Source: CAZHGD01 sp964531735 (GTDB lineage: Bacteria; Armatimonadota; UBA10988). Taken from it: DNA of 19,537 nucleotides. Shown piece after piece: positions 1-7,660 of the stretch. The stretch spans positions 1 to 19,537 of the forward strand of contig CAZHGD010000137.1 of NCBI GenBank assembly GCA_964531735.1, in the 5' to 3' direction. Positions within the stretch are counted from its first letter, which is position 1. Every line of letters begins with the position of its first letter. The notes beneath the pieces were generated by a model, which was not told where the DNA came from, searched no databases, and saw only the letters and a program-made list of their open reading frames with translations. The translations under genes and the position numbers were made by a program.

Positions 1-1
1 C

Positions 2-220
2 GCCGGCGAGGCCCGCTCGGCCGCCGCGGCCTGCGCGCTGCTGGCGGCGGCGACCGCCGGCGAGCGGCCCGAGGGCTGGCCGGTGCGGCCCGAGTTGGTC
101 AACGACGCTGGGCAGCCGCGGCCGAGCGCGTTCAGCTACCTCGGCCAGCCGCTCAGCCTGCAGGTGCCCGGCCTGCAGGCGCTGACCGAGCGGGGCGACC
201 TCGGAGCGTCAGCCGACTGA
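2..220 (+). CDS. C-terminal fragment of an unidentified protein
   Basis: An open frame enters from the left edge and ends at TGA 218-220, giving 72 visible residues. It has strong G/C at third codon positions, as real genes here do. The visible part starts with an alanine-rich, probably helical stretch, followed by a proline-containing tail ending GDLGASAD. I see no catalytic motif and cannot name a family; the rest of the gene lies outside the window. It runs in the same direction as the oxidoreductase pair that begins 74 bases downstream, so it could be in the same transcript, but the gap leaves room for a separate promoter. Confidence 0.55.
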   Translation, partial: AGEARSAAAACALLAAATAGERPEGWPVRPELVNDAGQPRPSAFSYLGQPLSLQVPGLQALTERGDLGASAD

Positions 221-294
221 CGTGCCGCCGAGACGGCACCATATCTTGCTCAACAGGCCGATGGCCAGCGGTTCGACAACCGGCGGAAGAGCGC

Positions 295-1164
295 ATGTAC
301 GAGATCATCGAGCGACGGCAGTTGGTCCCGGATACCCACGTCCTGACCGTCCACGCGCCGCATGTGGCGCGCAAGGTGCAGGCCGGGCAGTTCATCATCG
401 TCAAGCCCGATGAGGACAGTGAGCGGATTCCGCTCTCGGTGTCCGACTGGGACCGCGAGGCCGGCACCGTGACCAGCGTGTTCCTGGAAGCCGGCGCCAC
501 CACCATGAAGCTGGCCCGCTTGCAGACCGGCGGCACGCTGCCCACCTATATGGGCCCGCTGGGCACGCCCAGTACCATCGAGCCGGTGGGCACCGTCGTG
601 CTGTGCGGCGGCTGCTACGGCATCGGCGCGCTGTACCCGGTGGCCAAGGCGCACAAGGCCGCGGGCAACCGCGTGGTCACCGTCCTGGAGGGCCACAGCG
701 CATGGCTGCTCTACTGGATCGAGCGGCACCGTGAGGTGGCCGATGAGCTGCACGTCGCCACCAGCGACGGCTCGGCGGGCCACCGCGGACTCTCGTTCGA
801 CGTGGTCGGACAGATGGTCGCCGAGGGCCTTGAGATCGGCGCCATCCACGCCGTCGGCTGTACCTTCATGATGGAGCGCAACAGCGCGCTGCCGCTCGAC
901 GAGCAGGTGCCCATCCGCATCGCGCTCAACCCGATCATGGTGGACGGCACCGGTATGTGCGGCGGCTGCCGGTGTCAGGTGGGCGGTGAGCGCAAGTTCG
1001 CCTGCGTCGACGGACCCGAGTTCGACGGCCGCGCCGTCGAGTGGTCGATTGTCCGCGAGCGGCGCCGCAGCTACCGGTCGCACGAACTCGGCACGCTACG
1101 GCGACTCGACTCCGGCGGTGTCGGCCAGTTGTCACGCTCAGGTGGCGAAGGGGCGGAGCAATGA
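295..1164 (+). CDS. NfnA/SudB-like FAD/NAD(P)-binding oxidoreductase subunit with [2Fe-2S] site
   Basis: 289 residues of the ferredoxin-NADP reductase-like family that forms the small subunit of NfnAB (ferredoxin-dependent transhydrogenase), SudBA and related complexes. The N-terminal FAD-binding barrel carries RIPLSV at 44-49, a form of the usual RxxS/T flavin motif. A nucleotide-binding fold follows, with LCGGCYGIGALYPVA near residues 102-116. The C-terminal iron-sulfur segment has D217, C222, C225 and C237 (MCGGCRC...FACVDGPEFDG). The 5-3-12 spacing fits the Asp-plus-three-Cys [2Fe-2S] coordination reported for NfnA proteins. A further C227 is present. Family and fold are clear; whether it transfers electrons to NADP, sulfur or another acceptor is not. 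ATG 295 follows a GGAAGAG ribosome site. Its last bases overlap the start of the next gene (ATGA), so the two subunits are probably made in equal amounts. Confidence 0.88.
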   Translation: MYEIIERRQLVPDTHVLTVHAPHVARKVQAGQFIIVKPDEDSERIPLSVSDWDREAGTVTSVFLEAGATTMKLARLQTGGTLPTYMGPLGTPSTIEPVGTVVLCGGCYGIGALYPVAKAHKAAGNRVVTVLEGHSAWLLYWIERHREVADELHVATSDGSAGHRGLSFDVVGQMVAEGLEIGAIHAVGCTFMMERNSALPLDEQVPIRIALNPIMVDGTGMCGGCRCQVGGERKFACVDGPEFDGRAVEWSIVRERRRSYRSHELGTLRRLDSGGVGQLSRSGGEGAEQ

Positions 1165-2597
1165 GCGAAACCGAACCGCGCCGCGGGATCGACCGCGAGC
1201 GTCGCGCGATGCCGCACCAGCCGGCCGACGACCGGGTCCACAACTTCGACGAGGTCGCCCTGGGCTACACCACCGAACTGGCCGTCGCCGAGGCCCGCCG
1301 GTGCCTCGACTGCAAGCGGGCCAACTGCATGAACGGTTGCCCGGTGGCGGTCGACATCCCCGGTTTCATCCGCGAACTGGCGCGCGGCGACCTGGCCGCC
1401 GCGGTGGCCGTGGTGCGCCAGACCAACCTGCTGCCGGCCATCTGCGGTCGCGTCTGCCCGCAGGAGACGCAGTGCGAAGCGCTGTGCAACCTGACCAAGC
1501 GCGGCGCCACCGTGGCCATCGGCCGCCTCGAGCGCTTCGTGGCCGACTGGGCGGCACACCAGGAACTGATCACCGGCACCACCGCGCCGATGGTCAAGCA
1601 GCCCCCCACGGGCAAGCGCGTGGCCGTGGTCGGTTCGGGCCCGGCCGGGCTGACCTGTGCCTGTGACGTGCTGCGGCTCGGCCACGAGGTCACCATCTTC
1701 GAGGCCCTCGACACGCCGGGCGGCGTGCTCACCTACGGCATCCCGGAGTTCCGCCTGCCCAAGGACATCGTGCGCCGCGAGATCGACCAGATCCGCCGCC
1801 TGGGCGCCACCATCGTCACCGACTTCGTGGTCGGCCGCTCGGCGACCTTGGCCGAACTGCGCGAGGAATACGACGCCCTGTTTGTCGCCACCGGGGCCGG
1901 GCTGCCCTGGTTCCTCGATATCGCCGGCGAGAACCTGATCGGCGTGATGAGCGCCAACGAGTATCTGACCCGCGTCAACCTGCTCCGCGCCTACCGCCGG
2001 GGCGCCATGACGCCGGTGCCGCGGCCGCGCCATGCCACGGTCATCGGCGCGGGCAACGTGGCCATGGACGCCGCTCGCACCGCCAAGCGCCTGGGCGCCG
2101 ACGAGGTCAGCATCGTCTATCGCCGCACGCGCGCCGAAGCGCCGGCCCGCCTGGAGGAGCTGGAGCACGCCGAAGAGGAAGGCATCAACTTCGAGTTCCT
2201 GACGCTGCCGGTCGAGTACCTGGGCGACGAGACCGGCCACCTGGTCGGCCTCAAGTGCGTGCGTCAGGAGTTGGGTGAGCCCGACGAGCGCGGGCGGCCG
2301 CGGCCGGTGACCATCCCCGGCTCGGAGTTCGTCGTCCCGGCCGACCTGGCGGTCCTGGCCATCGGCCAGAGCCCGAACCCGCTGATCAAGGACACCACGC
2401 CAGGCATCCAGACCACCCGTCGCGGCACGTTGGTGGTCAACGAGGAGACGCTCGAGACCAGCATCCCCGGCGTCTTCGCCGGCGGCGACGTGGTCACCGG
2501 ACAGGCCACGGTGATCCTGGCCATGGGTGCCGGGCGGAAGGCGGCGGAGTCCATCGACCGCTATCTGAACGGCACGCTGAGCGACGCCCAGGGGTAG
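1161..2597 (+). CDS. gltA: NADPH-dependent glutamate synthase small-chain-like oxidoreductase (GltA/NfnB/SudA type)
   Basis: 478 residues from ATG 1161, chosen because ATGA overlaps the stop of the preceding gene; an in-frame ATG 120 bases upstream lies inside that gene. Family layout is complete. An N-terminal bis-[4Fe-4S] domain has C48, C51, C56, C60 and C95, C99, C105, C109. Then come an FAD-binding Rossmann motif GSGPAG at 158-163, a pyridine-nucleotide motif GAGNVA at 296-301, and a C-terminal FAD motif ending in PGVFAGGDVVTG. Length matches GltD-like stand-alone subunits. No glutamate synthase large subunit is nearby, while an NfnA/SudB-type partner is fused by overlap. An NfnAB-like flavin-based transhydrogenase, or a related sulfide/NADPH oxidoreductase, is therefore more likely than true glutamate synthase. 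Function beyond electron transfer with NAD(P)H is inference. Confidence 0.88.
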   Translation: MSETEPRRGIDRERRAMPHQPADDRVHNFDEVALGYTTELAVAEARRCLDCKRANCMNGCPVAVDIPGFIRELARGDLAAAVAVVRQTNLLPAICGRVCPQETQCEALCNLTKRGATVAIGRLERFVADWAAHQELITGTTAPMVKQPPTGKRVAVVGSGPAGLTCACDVLRLGHEVTIFEALDTPGGVLTYGIPEFRLPKDIVRREIDQIRRLGATIVTDFVVGRSATLAELREEYDALFVATGAGLPWFLDIAGENLIGVMSANEYLTRVNLLRAYRRGAMTPVPRPRHATVIGAGNVAMDAARTAKRLGADEVSIVYRRTRAEAPARLEELEHAEEEGINFEFLTLPVEYLGDETGHLVGLKCVRQELGEPDERGRPRPVTIPGSEFVVPADLAVLAIGQSPNPLIKDTTPGIQTTRRGTLVVNEETLETSIPGVFAGGDVVTGQATVILAMGAGRKAAESIDRYLNGTLSDAQG

Positions 2598-2600
2598 GCC

Positions 2601-2614
2601 CGGCCAACAGGCCG
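2601..2614. terminator. Small GC hairpin between convergent genes
   Basis: CGGCC (2601-2605) and GGCCG (2610-2614) can pair around the loop AACA. It sits in the 31-base gap between the convergent oxidoreductase and peptidase genes and may end transcription in both directions. The stem is only five pairs and has no T-tract, so this is weak. Confidence 0.3.
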
Positions 2615-2628
2615 CGAGCGCATGGCCA

Positions 2629-3546
2629 CTACGGCACGGCCTTCCCGATGCCTTCGGCCACCGCCATCAGCGACCGCACCAGCAGGGCCATATCGTCGTA
2701 GCGCAGCCGGTCCCAGGTGTCGGTCGGTTGGTGGTAGTTCTCGCTCAGCCAGAAGCCGGCACTGCTGATGAACACGGCCGCGAAGTCCTCCGCCCAGAAC
2801 GAGGTGCAGTCGGTGTCGTGGAGCGCGGGGTCCTTGCTGCCACAACGCCTGGTCAGCAACAGACCGGCGCCGTTGATCAGGCGCTCCACCTGGTCGCCCA
2901 ACACCTTGGAGTCCTCGTCGGCGCCGACCACCGCATAGCGGTCCTCTTCGGTGTAGTAGCCCACCATGTCGAGGTTGATCACCGCCTTCAGACTCTCGCG
3001 AGCTGCCTTGGCCGCCTTGGCGTAGACCGCGCTGCCCATGGTGTCGGTGCCGTACCAGGGCGGCTCCTCATTGACGAAGGCCACGTATTTGATGGCCAGC
3101 GGCGTGGGACGGTCGTGCAGCAGCCGCGCCAGTTCGAGCATCACCGCCACGCCGCTGGCGTTGTCGTCGGCCCCGGGGTTGCCCGCTGGCTGGTCGCAGG
3201 TGTCGTAGTGGGCGCCGATGAGCAGCGTGCCGCCTGAGGTGTCATCGGTTGGGTCCATGGCGGTCAGGTTGCTGACCTGTTTGCCGCCGGCCGCGAACGT
3301 CTGGCGGCGAACCTGGTGGCCCGTTGCGACCAACTGCTTCTGCACGTAGTCGGCGGCCTGCTGCAGATGCTCGTAGTTCGCCACGTTGCGGGCGCCGATG
3401 GTGTCGGCCAGCATCTTCACGTGGGCCTTGAGCCGCGCGACGAGGTCCGCGTCGGCCGGCGGGGCCGCCACCAGCGGGGCGCACCCGAGGGCCAACGCCA
3501 GGCACGCCACGCTCCAGCCCGCGCGCTCCGTACGTCTGGCCATCAT
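2629..3546 (-). CDS. Exported M28-family zinc metallopeptidase
   Basis: 305 residues. An N-terminal signal sequence (charged MMARRTERAG, then a hydrophobic stretch to about residue 28) indicates export; C22 is not preceded by a good lipobox, so a normal signal peptide is favoured over a lipoprotein. The M28 di-zinc site is complete: H113 and D115 (GAHYDT), bridging D127 (GADDNASG), catalytic E160 and ligand E161 (NEEP), D193 (NLDMVGY) and H272 (NYHQPTD). Members are aminopeptidases or glutamate carboxypeptidase-like enzymes acting outside the cytoplasm; the exact substrate cannot be read from sequence. GGAGGG lies four bases before the first ATG and seven before a second in-frame ATG (3543), which may be the real start. 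The gene is convergent with the oxidoreductase pair and seems monocistronic. Confidence 0.9.
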   Translation of the reverse strand: MMARRTERAGWSVACLALALGCAPLVAAPPADADLVARLKAHVKMLADTIGARNVANYEHLQQAADYVQKQLVATGHQVRRQTFAAGGKQVSNLTAMDPTDDTSGGTLLIGAHYDTCDQPAGNPGADDNASGVAVMLELARLLHDRPTPLAIKYVAFVNEEPPWYGTDTMGSAVYAKAAKAARESLKAVINLDMVGYYTEEDRYAVVGADEDSKVLGDQVERLINGAGLLLTRRCGSKDPALHDTDCTSFWAEDFAAVFISSAGFWLSENYHQPTDTWDRLRYDDMALLVRSLMAVAEGIGKAVP

Positions 3547-3979
3547 TCTGCCCTCCGAGTCAGCCCGCCGGGCAGCCGGCGGCCCCGGCGCACGGGTCGA
3601 TGGTACCTCTCGGCCACCGACTGGCGGTGCTCAGCCCGTTGCACTCCGCGCGGCCGCCGCCATGGTCTCGCGGATCTGCCAGTCCGGGCAACCAGGATTC
3701 CGAACGGAAATGGCGCGCAGTGTGTTCCTGGTTCGCGAAGTAGGCGCCCTGCGCGACCGTCTCGGCGAAGACCCGCTCGGCCTCCGCCGGGCCGAGCATC
3801 GCAGGCGCCTGGGTGACGAGCGCGCTCAGTCTGTCGCCGCGTCCACTGGTCTGGCGTGGGAACAGCCGCTCGCTCGGACCGGCGAGCCCCCGTCTGGCCG
3901 TGGCCCGGACAGGCCACGGAGCCAGCCCACCGGACTCGGTCGGTGGGCTGGCTCTGCTCGCAGCGAAGGCCGCGGTGGG
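3547..3979. other. Gene-poor stretch with a strong hairpin and a long open frame on the minus strand
   Basis: No confident gene is present. On the minus strand, the frame of the upstream oxidoreductase stays open for 140 codons after its TAG stop, to a TGA at 3560-3562. Part of that frame (about 3720-3870) has G/C-rich third positions and a protein-like composition around AERVFAETVAQGAYF. No ribosome site precedes its ATG at 3799 and no family is recognised. It could be a decayed gene remnant or chance in GC-rich DNA. The hairpin at 3917-3956 is listed separately. Confidence 0.4.
3917..3956 (-). terminator. Strong hairpin downstream of the Gfo/Idh/MocA operon
   Basis: A 13-base perfect inverted repeat (3920-3932 with 3941-3953, AGCCAGCCCACCG and its complement) is extended by three more pairs, one a G-U wobble, around an eight-base loop. 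It starts 24 bases after the oxidoreductase stop codon on the minus strand. No T-tract follows, as is common for terminators in GC-rich genomes. Confidence 0.6.
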
Positions 3980-5089
3980 CTACCGGATGACGTTCGGATC
4001 GCCGTGCAGCGGCGGCAGCGGGTGCGGGCGCACCATGGCGCCGCCCTGCTCGTACGATTCGATGATCGCGAAGGTGATCTCCAGCGCCGCCAGCGCGTCG
4101 TGGCCGGAGCCGCGCAGCTGCTCCAGCGGCACCTGGTTGTTGATGTCCTCCACGAGCGCGTCGAGCCGGTGCTTGAAGGTCAGGCCGAAGTCGGTGGTGC
4201 CCGAGGAGGTCACCTCCGGCGGCGCCTCTTCCTGGCCCACCCCACCGCCGCGCGGGGCCTTCCAGTAGCTGACCTTCTCGATGCAGTTCTCGACCACGAA
4301 GGTACCGCGCGTACCGGCCACCTCGCACGACCACCAGCCGCCGAGACCATAGCTGGCATCGCCGCGCTGGCTCAGCAGGTAGCCCGCCGTGCCGTTGGCG
4401 TAGCGCAGGTGAATGCTCGCCGTGGACAGCATGTGGTCGCCCGCCGCGCGGCGGAAGCCCGGCGTGTTGAGGAACGCCTGCACGTGCGTCACCTCGCCAC
4501 AGAAGTAGCGCATGACGCTCAGCGGGTGCGACAGGAAGGCCTTGAGGTGGAAGTACGGCCAGTCCTTGACCTTCGGGCTGCCCGGCTTCTGGTAGTTGTC
4601 GACATGGCCACCATGGAAGCCCATCTTCATCAGGCAGTAGACCAGCTCGCCCATCTGCCCGTCGTCGATGTACTGCCGGCCGCGCGCGGCCGGCGGCGTG
4701 AAGTAGTGGTTCAGGTTGCAGGCCAGGTAGACGCCCTGCTCCTTGGCGAACCGAACCATCTCGCGGCCTTCGTTGATGTCGACCGCCAGCGGCTTCTCGA
4801 CAATCACGTGCTTGCCAGCGGCCATCGCCTCCATGGCCGGCTCAAAGTGCCAACTGGCGTTCTCGTAGCCGCCGGTGGAGACATCGACCAGGGCAATGTC
4901 GGGTTCCGCGTCGAGCATATCGGCGATGCTGTAGTAGGCCTTGCCGCCGTACTTCTCGACGCCGCCGTCGGCGCGCTCCTTGACCACATCGCAGATGGCC
5001 ACCAGTTCAGCCTGGTCGTTGGCCAGATAGTGCGGGGCATGCGAGTGGGCAATGCCGTTCATGCCCACAAGACCCACCTTGAGTGCCAT
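3980..5089 (-). CDS. Gfo/Idh/MocA-family oxidoreductase
   Basis: 369 residues from ATG 5089. GAGGAG lies just upstream and overlaps the stop of the preceding gene, which fixes this start; the open frame continues upstream only as a shadow. The N-terminal NAD(P)-binding Rossmann fold reads KVGLVGMNGIAHSH (4-17), with an unusual GMNG in place of GxGG. D34 ends strand 2, where it would favour NAD over NADP. The catalytic EKP motif is at 98-100. The C-terminal domain has a conserved histidine in FLSHPLSVMRYFCG, but the Asp usually three residues after it is Ser. These enzymes oxidise or reduce sugars, inositols or related polyols. It is translated after a TIM-barrel isomerase-like gene with an 11-base gap, so both probably act on the same sugar-derived substrate. 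Substrate unknown. Confidence 0.88.
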   Translation of the reverse strand: MALKVGLVGMNGIAHSHAPHYLANDQAELVAICDVVKERADGGVEKYGGKAYYSIADMLDAEPDIALVDVSTGGYENASWHFEPAMEAMAAGKHVIVEKPLAVDINEGREMVRFAKEQGVYLACNLNHYFTPPAARGRQYIDDGQMGELVYCLMKMGFHGGHVDNYQKPGSPKVKDWPYFHLKAFLSHPLSVMRYFCGEVTHVQAFLNTPGFRRAAGDHMLSTASIHLRYANGTAGYLLSQRGDASYGLGGWWSCEVAGTRGTFVVENCIEKVSYWKAPRGGGVGQEEAPPEVTSSGTTDFGLTFKHRLDALVEDINNQVPLEQLRGSGHDALAALEITFAIIESYEQGGAMVRPHPLPPLHGDPNVIR

Positions 5090-5100
5090 TACTCGTCTCC

Positions 5101-5898
5101 TCAGCGGGCGCCGCACGCCTGCAGACAAGCCTGCATGTGGCCGCGCGATTCGGCCGCGATGACCGCGCACTGCTCGACGCTGTACTCCTTGGCGCCGATC
5201 ACTTCCAGGTCGATCGGGCCGGTGTAGCCAGCGTCCTGCAGCACCTTCAGATAGCCGAGCAGGTCGATGTCGCCGCGCCCGTTGGCCTGCAACTCCGGCT
5301 TGCCGGGACCGGTCTCGCGGCCTTTGCAGTCGCGGATGTGAACGTGCTTCACGCGCGAGACCACCGCCTTCAGCGCCTCGACCGGATTCTCGCCGGCGCG
5401 ATGGATGTGCGACGGGTCCATGTCGATGCCGAACGCGGGGCTGGTGATGGCTGCCATCGCCTTCAGCGTGGTCGGGGTGTTCCAGATCGCCGCGCCGACG
5501 TGCGCCTTGACGCACAGCGTGACGCCATAGCGCTCGGCCATCGCGGCCAGGCTGCCCAGCGAGTCGAGCACCGGCTGCAAGGTCGACGGGTCATCGGTCT
5601 TGCCGCCCGGACCGCAGTTGACCACCGGCACGCCCAGCGCCACGGCGGCCTGGAACGCCTGCTCCATGACCACCGGGTCCTGCGACGGCTGCTCCATGGC
5701 CAGGAGTTCGAGCCCGTATGTTTGCGCCAAGCCCTTGATCGGGGTCACCAGCTCTGACCAGCGGTCGAGCACCAGGTGCTCGCTCATGCCGCCGATGGCC
5801 GACAGCTCGATCCCGTCATAGCCCGCCATAGCCAGGTACTTGAAGGCGGTCTCCAGGTCGTAGCCGCCAAACAGCACGGAGTTGGCTCCGAGTTTCAT
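5101..5898 (-). CDS. Sugar phosphate isomerase/epimerase-like TIM-barrel protein (AP endonuclease 2 / xylose isomerase-like)
   Basis: 265 residues, a usual length for this family. The N-terminus MKLGANSVLFGG and the GYDGIELSAIGG segment (E31) are typical of beta strands 1-2 of the barrel. Candidate metal ligands and active-site residues are E93-region strand residues, the His of VKAH, Asp and His of GIDMDPSH, the histidines of VKHVHIRDCKG, and the Glu of IDLEVIG near the C-terminus. Family members isomerise or epimerise ketoses, or act as inosose or hydroxypyruvate isomerases. AAGGAG lies five bases before ATG 5898. It is the first gene of a two-gene operon with the oxidoreductase downstream, a pairing often seen in inositol and rare-sugar breakdown. 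The exact reaction cannot be named. Confidence 0.85.
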   Translation of the reverse strand: MKLGANSVLFGGYDLETAFKYLAMAGYDGIELSAIGGMSEHLVLDRWSELVTPIKGLAQTYGLELLAMEQPSQDPVVMEQAFQAAVALGVPVVNCGPGGKTDDPSTLQPVLDSLGSLAAMAERYGVTLCVKAHVGAAIWNTPTTLKAMAAITSPAFGIDMDPSHIHRAGENPVEALKAVVSRVKHVHIRDCKGRETGPGKPELQANGRGDIDLLGYLKVLQDAGYTGPIDLEVIGAKEYSVEQCAVIAAESRGHMQACLQACGAR

Positions 5899-6069
5899 CT
5901 TCGCTCCTTCAGGGGACGCGGGAGCGGATCGTCGAGCGGCGTCCGCCAGGTCTCCCGCGACTATGCCGGCTGCAACCGGCCTGTGCGGCCTATTCGCAAT
6001 CGCTGGCGAGCACCTTCCTCCTCGCGCGAAGCGGTTCCCCGACGCGCGCCCAGTGGCGCTGCCGTCCGC

Positions 6070-6098
6070 TTGACGCGCCCTCGCGATATGGGTACAGT
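6070..6098 (+). promoter_or_regulatory. Predicted sigma70-type promoter for aspartate kinase
   Basis: TTGACG (6070-6075) is separated by 17 bases from TACAGT (6093-6098), five and four matches to the -35 and -10 consensus. It lies 56 bases upstream of the chosen start. A 7-base inverted repeat, CGATATG at 6084-6090 and CATATCG at 6107-6113, flanks the -10 box and could be an operator. Confidence 0.5.
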
Positions 6099-6122
6099 TC
6101 CTGCTTCATATCGTGTGTCGGG

Positions 6123-6145
6123 CCGCCCTATTCGGGCGGGAGGAG
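6123..6145 (+). promoter_or_regulatory. Leader hairpin touching the aspartate kinase ribosome binding site
   Basis: CCGCCC (6123-6128) pairs with GGGCGG (6134-6139) around a five-base loop. The 3' arm overlaps the beginning of the ribosome site GGGAGGAG (6138-6145), which sits eight bases before GTG 6154. The hairpin could modulate translation, but it is short and may be incidental. Confidence 0.35.
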
Positions 6146-6153
6146 CAGCAGGC

Positions 6154-7467
6154 GTGATTCAGCCGATGGTGTGCAAGTTCGGCGGCACTTCCGTGGCCGA
6201 TGCCGCGCGCGTCCGCCAGGTGGAGGCGATCGTGCGGGCCGATCCGCGACGACGCTACGTCGTGGTCTCGGCGCCCGGCAAACGGCACGAGACCGACAAG
6301 AAGATCACCGACCTGTTGTTCTTGTGTCATCGGCTCGTCGCGTCTGGTCTGGCCTGCACCGAGCCGTACCAGGTCATCGCCGAGCGGTACACCCAACTGG
6401 CCGCCGACCTGGGCGTGCCCGGCGCCGCCGAGGCCGCGTTGCAGGAGCTGTGGGACGGGCTACAGGACGGCCGCGGCGAAGACTGGGCCGCCTCGCGGGG
6501 CGAGCACCTCAGCGCCAAGGTCATCGCGCAGGCGTTCGGCGCCACCTTCGTCGAGACGGCCGATCACCTGGGCATCGACCGGCTGGGGCTGCCAACCGCC
6601 GAGACGTACTCCCGGCTCGGGCGCGAGTTGGCCGGCAAGGGCCTGTACGTCATCCCCGGCTACTATGGCTTCGGTCCCGACGGGGCCGTCAAAGTGTTCA
6701 GCCGCGGCGGCAGTGACATCACCGGGGCCGTGGTCGCCCGCGCCGTCGACGCCTCGGTCTACGAGAACTGGACCGACGTCTCGGGCTTCATGATGGCCGA
6801 TCCCCGCATCGTCCCGGCGGCGCGCAGCATGCGCGAGGTGACCTACGCCGAGCTGCGCGAGCTGTCCTACATGGGCGCGTCGGTGCTGCACGAAGAGGCG
6901 GTGTTCCCCGTGAAAGAAGTCGGCATCCCGATCCACATCCGCAACACCTGGCGACCCGACGACCACGGCACGCTCATCGTCGAGTCGCGCGAAGGCGCCG
7001 TGGTCCCGGTGGTCGGCATCGCGGGCAAGCCGACCTTCAGCGTCATCTACATCTACAAGCACCTGATGAACCGCGAACTCGGTTTCGGGCGCAAGGTCCT
7101 CGACATCCTGCAGTCGCACGGCATCAGCTACGAACACACGCCGACGGGCATCGACTCGATGTCGGTCGTGGTGGCCGACTCCGAGTTGGACGGCAAACAG
7201 GAGGCGGTCCGCGACGACATCCTGAGCATGTTGCACGCCGACGAGTGCCAGATCACCTCCGGCCTGGCGTTGCTCAGCGTGGTGGGCGTCGGCATGGACC
7301 ACCATGTCGGCATCGCGGCGCGATGCTTCACGGCGCTGGCCGAGGCCGGGGTCAACGTGCGCATGATCAGCCAGGGCGTCGGCGAGCTGAGCATCATCAT
7401 CGGCGTGGCGCGCGAGGATTTCGAGACCTCGGTCGCGGCGCTGTACCAAGCCTTCGTCGCGGGCTGA
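6154..7467 (+). CDS. lysC: Aspartate kinase
   Basis: 437 residues. Aspartate kinase phosphorylates aspartate with ATP, the first step towards lysine, threonine, methionine and diaminopimelate. Signature motifs are KFGGTSVAD (from residue 8) and SRGGSDITGA (from 183) in the amino-acid kinase domain. Two ACT regulatory modules follow: about 290-360 (IAGKPTFSVIYIYK onwards) and 365-437 (SGLALLSVVGVGM ... MISQGVGELSIIIGV). This is the normal length for a monofunctional enzyme; no homoserine dehydrogenase part is present. GTG 6154 is chosen because GGGAGGAG lies eight bases upstream; ATG 6166 would be 20 bases from it. ACT domains imply feedback control by an amino acid such as lysine or threonine. 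It appears to be a single-gene unit with its own promoter and terminator. Confidence 0.95.
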   Translation: MIQPMVCKFGGTSVADAARVRQVEAIVRADPRRRYVVVSAPGKRHETDKKITDLLFLCHRLVASGLACTEPYQVIAERYTQLAADLGVPGAAEAALQELWDGLQDGRGEDWAASRGEHLSAKVIAQAFGATFVETADHLGIDRLGLPTAETYSRLGRELAGKGLYVIPGYYGFGPDGAVKVFSRGGSDITGAVVARAVDASVYENWTDVSGFMMADPRIVPAARSMREVTYAELRELSYMGASVLHEEAVFPVKEVGIPIHIRNTWRPDDHGTLIVESREGAVVPVVGIAGKPTFSVIYIYKHLMNRELGFGRKVLDILQSHGISYEHTPTGIDSMSVVVADSELDGKQEAVRDDILSMLHADECQITSGLALLSVVGVGMDHHVGIAARCFTALAEAGVNVRMISQGVGELSIIIGVAREDFETSVAALYQAFVAG

Positions 7468-7500
7468 GCGCCGGCTGGGCGGCGTCCACCGGTGGCACGG

Positions 7501-7536
7501 CCAGCGGCAGGTGACCTGAAGGTTGCCTGCCGCTGG
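7501..7536 (+). terminator. Strong hairpin terminator after aspartate kinase
   Basis: A 16-pair stem (7501-7516 with 7521-7536; two G-U wobbles) closes on the tetraloop TGAA. The outer 11 pairs, CCAGCGGCAGG with its complement, are perfect. It begins 33 bases after the aspartate kinase stop. There is no T-tract after it, so it is a terminator by position and stability rather than by the classical pattern. Confidence 0.65.
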
Positions 7537-7660
7537 TGCATCGGGGCTGCAAACGCGGTAACCTACAGGCAGCGGTGCACACAGCGTGCGCCGCCGCCGG
7601 CCGGCGGCACCGACGGTCCCTACGGGCACGGCGCCAGCCGACCGGGCAGCGGGAGCGCGA

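Noticed and set aside
1041..1160. An earlier start for the large oxidoreductase subunit
   Set aside because: It would lie within the preceding gene; the ATGA overlap at 1161 gives the normal family N-terminus.
3386..5227. A 613-codon open frame on the plus strand
   Set aside because: It lies opposite the peptidase, oxidoreductase and isomerase genes and has the Arg/Ala/His-rich composition of antisense frames here, with no motif.
5965..5980. A small GCCGG...CCGGC inverted repeat upstream of the isomerase gene
   Set aside because: Only five pairs of pure G/C, too common here to call an operator or terminator.
7593..7608. A perfect 16-base palindrome GCCGCCGGCCGGCGGC upstream of the kinase gene
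   Set aside because: It has no loop, consists only of G and C, and such runs are expected often in this composition; there is no independent sign of an operator.
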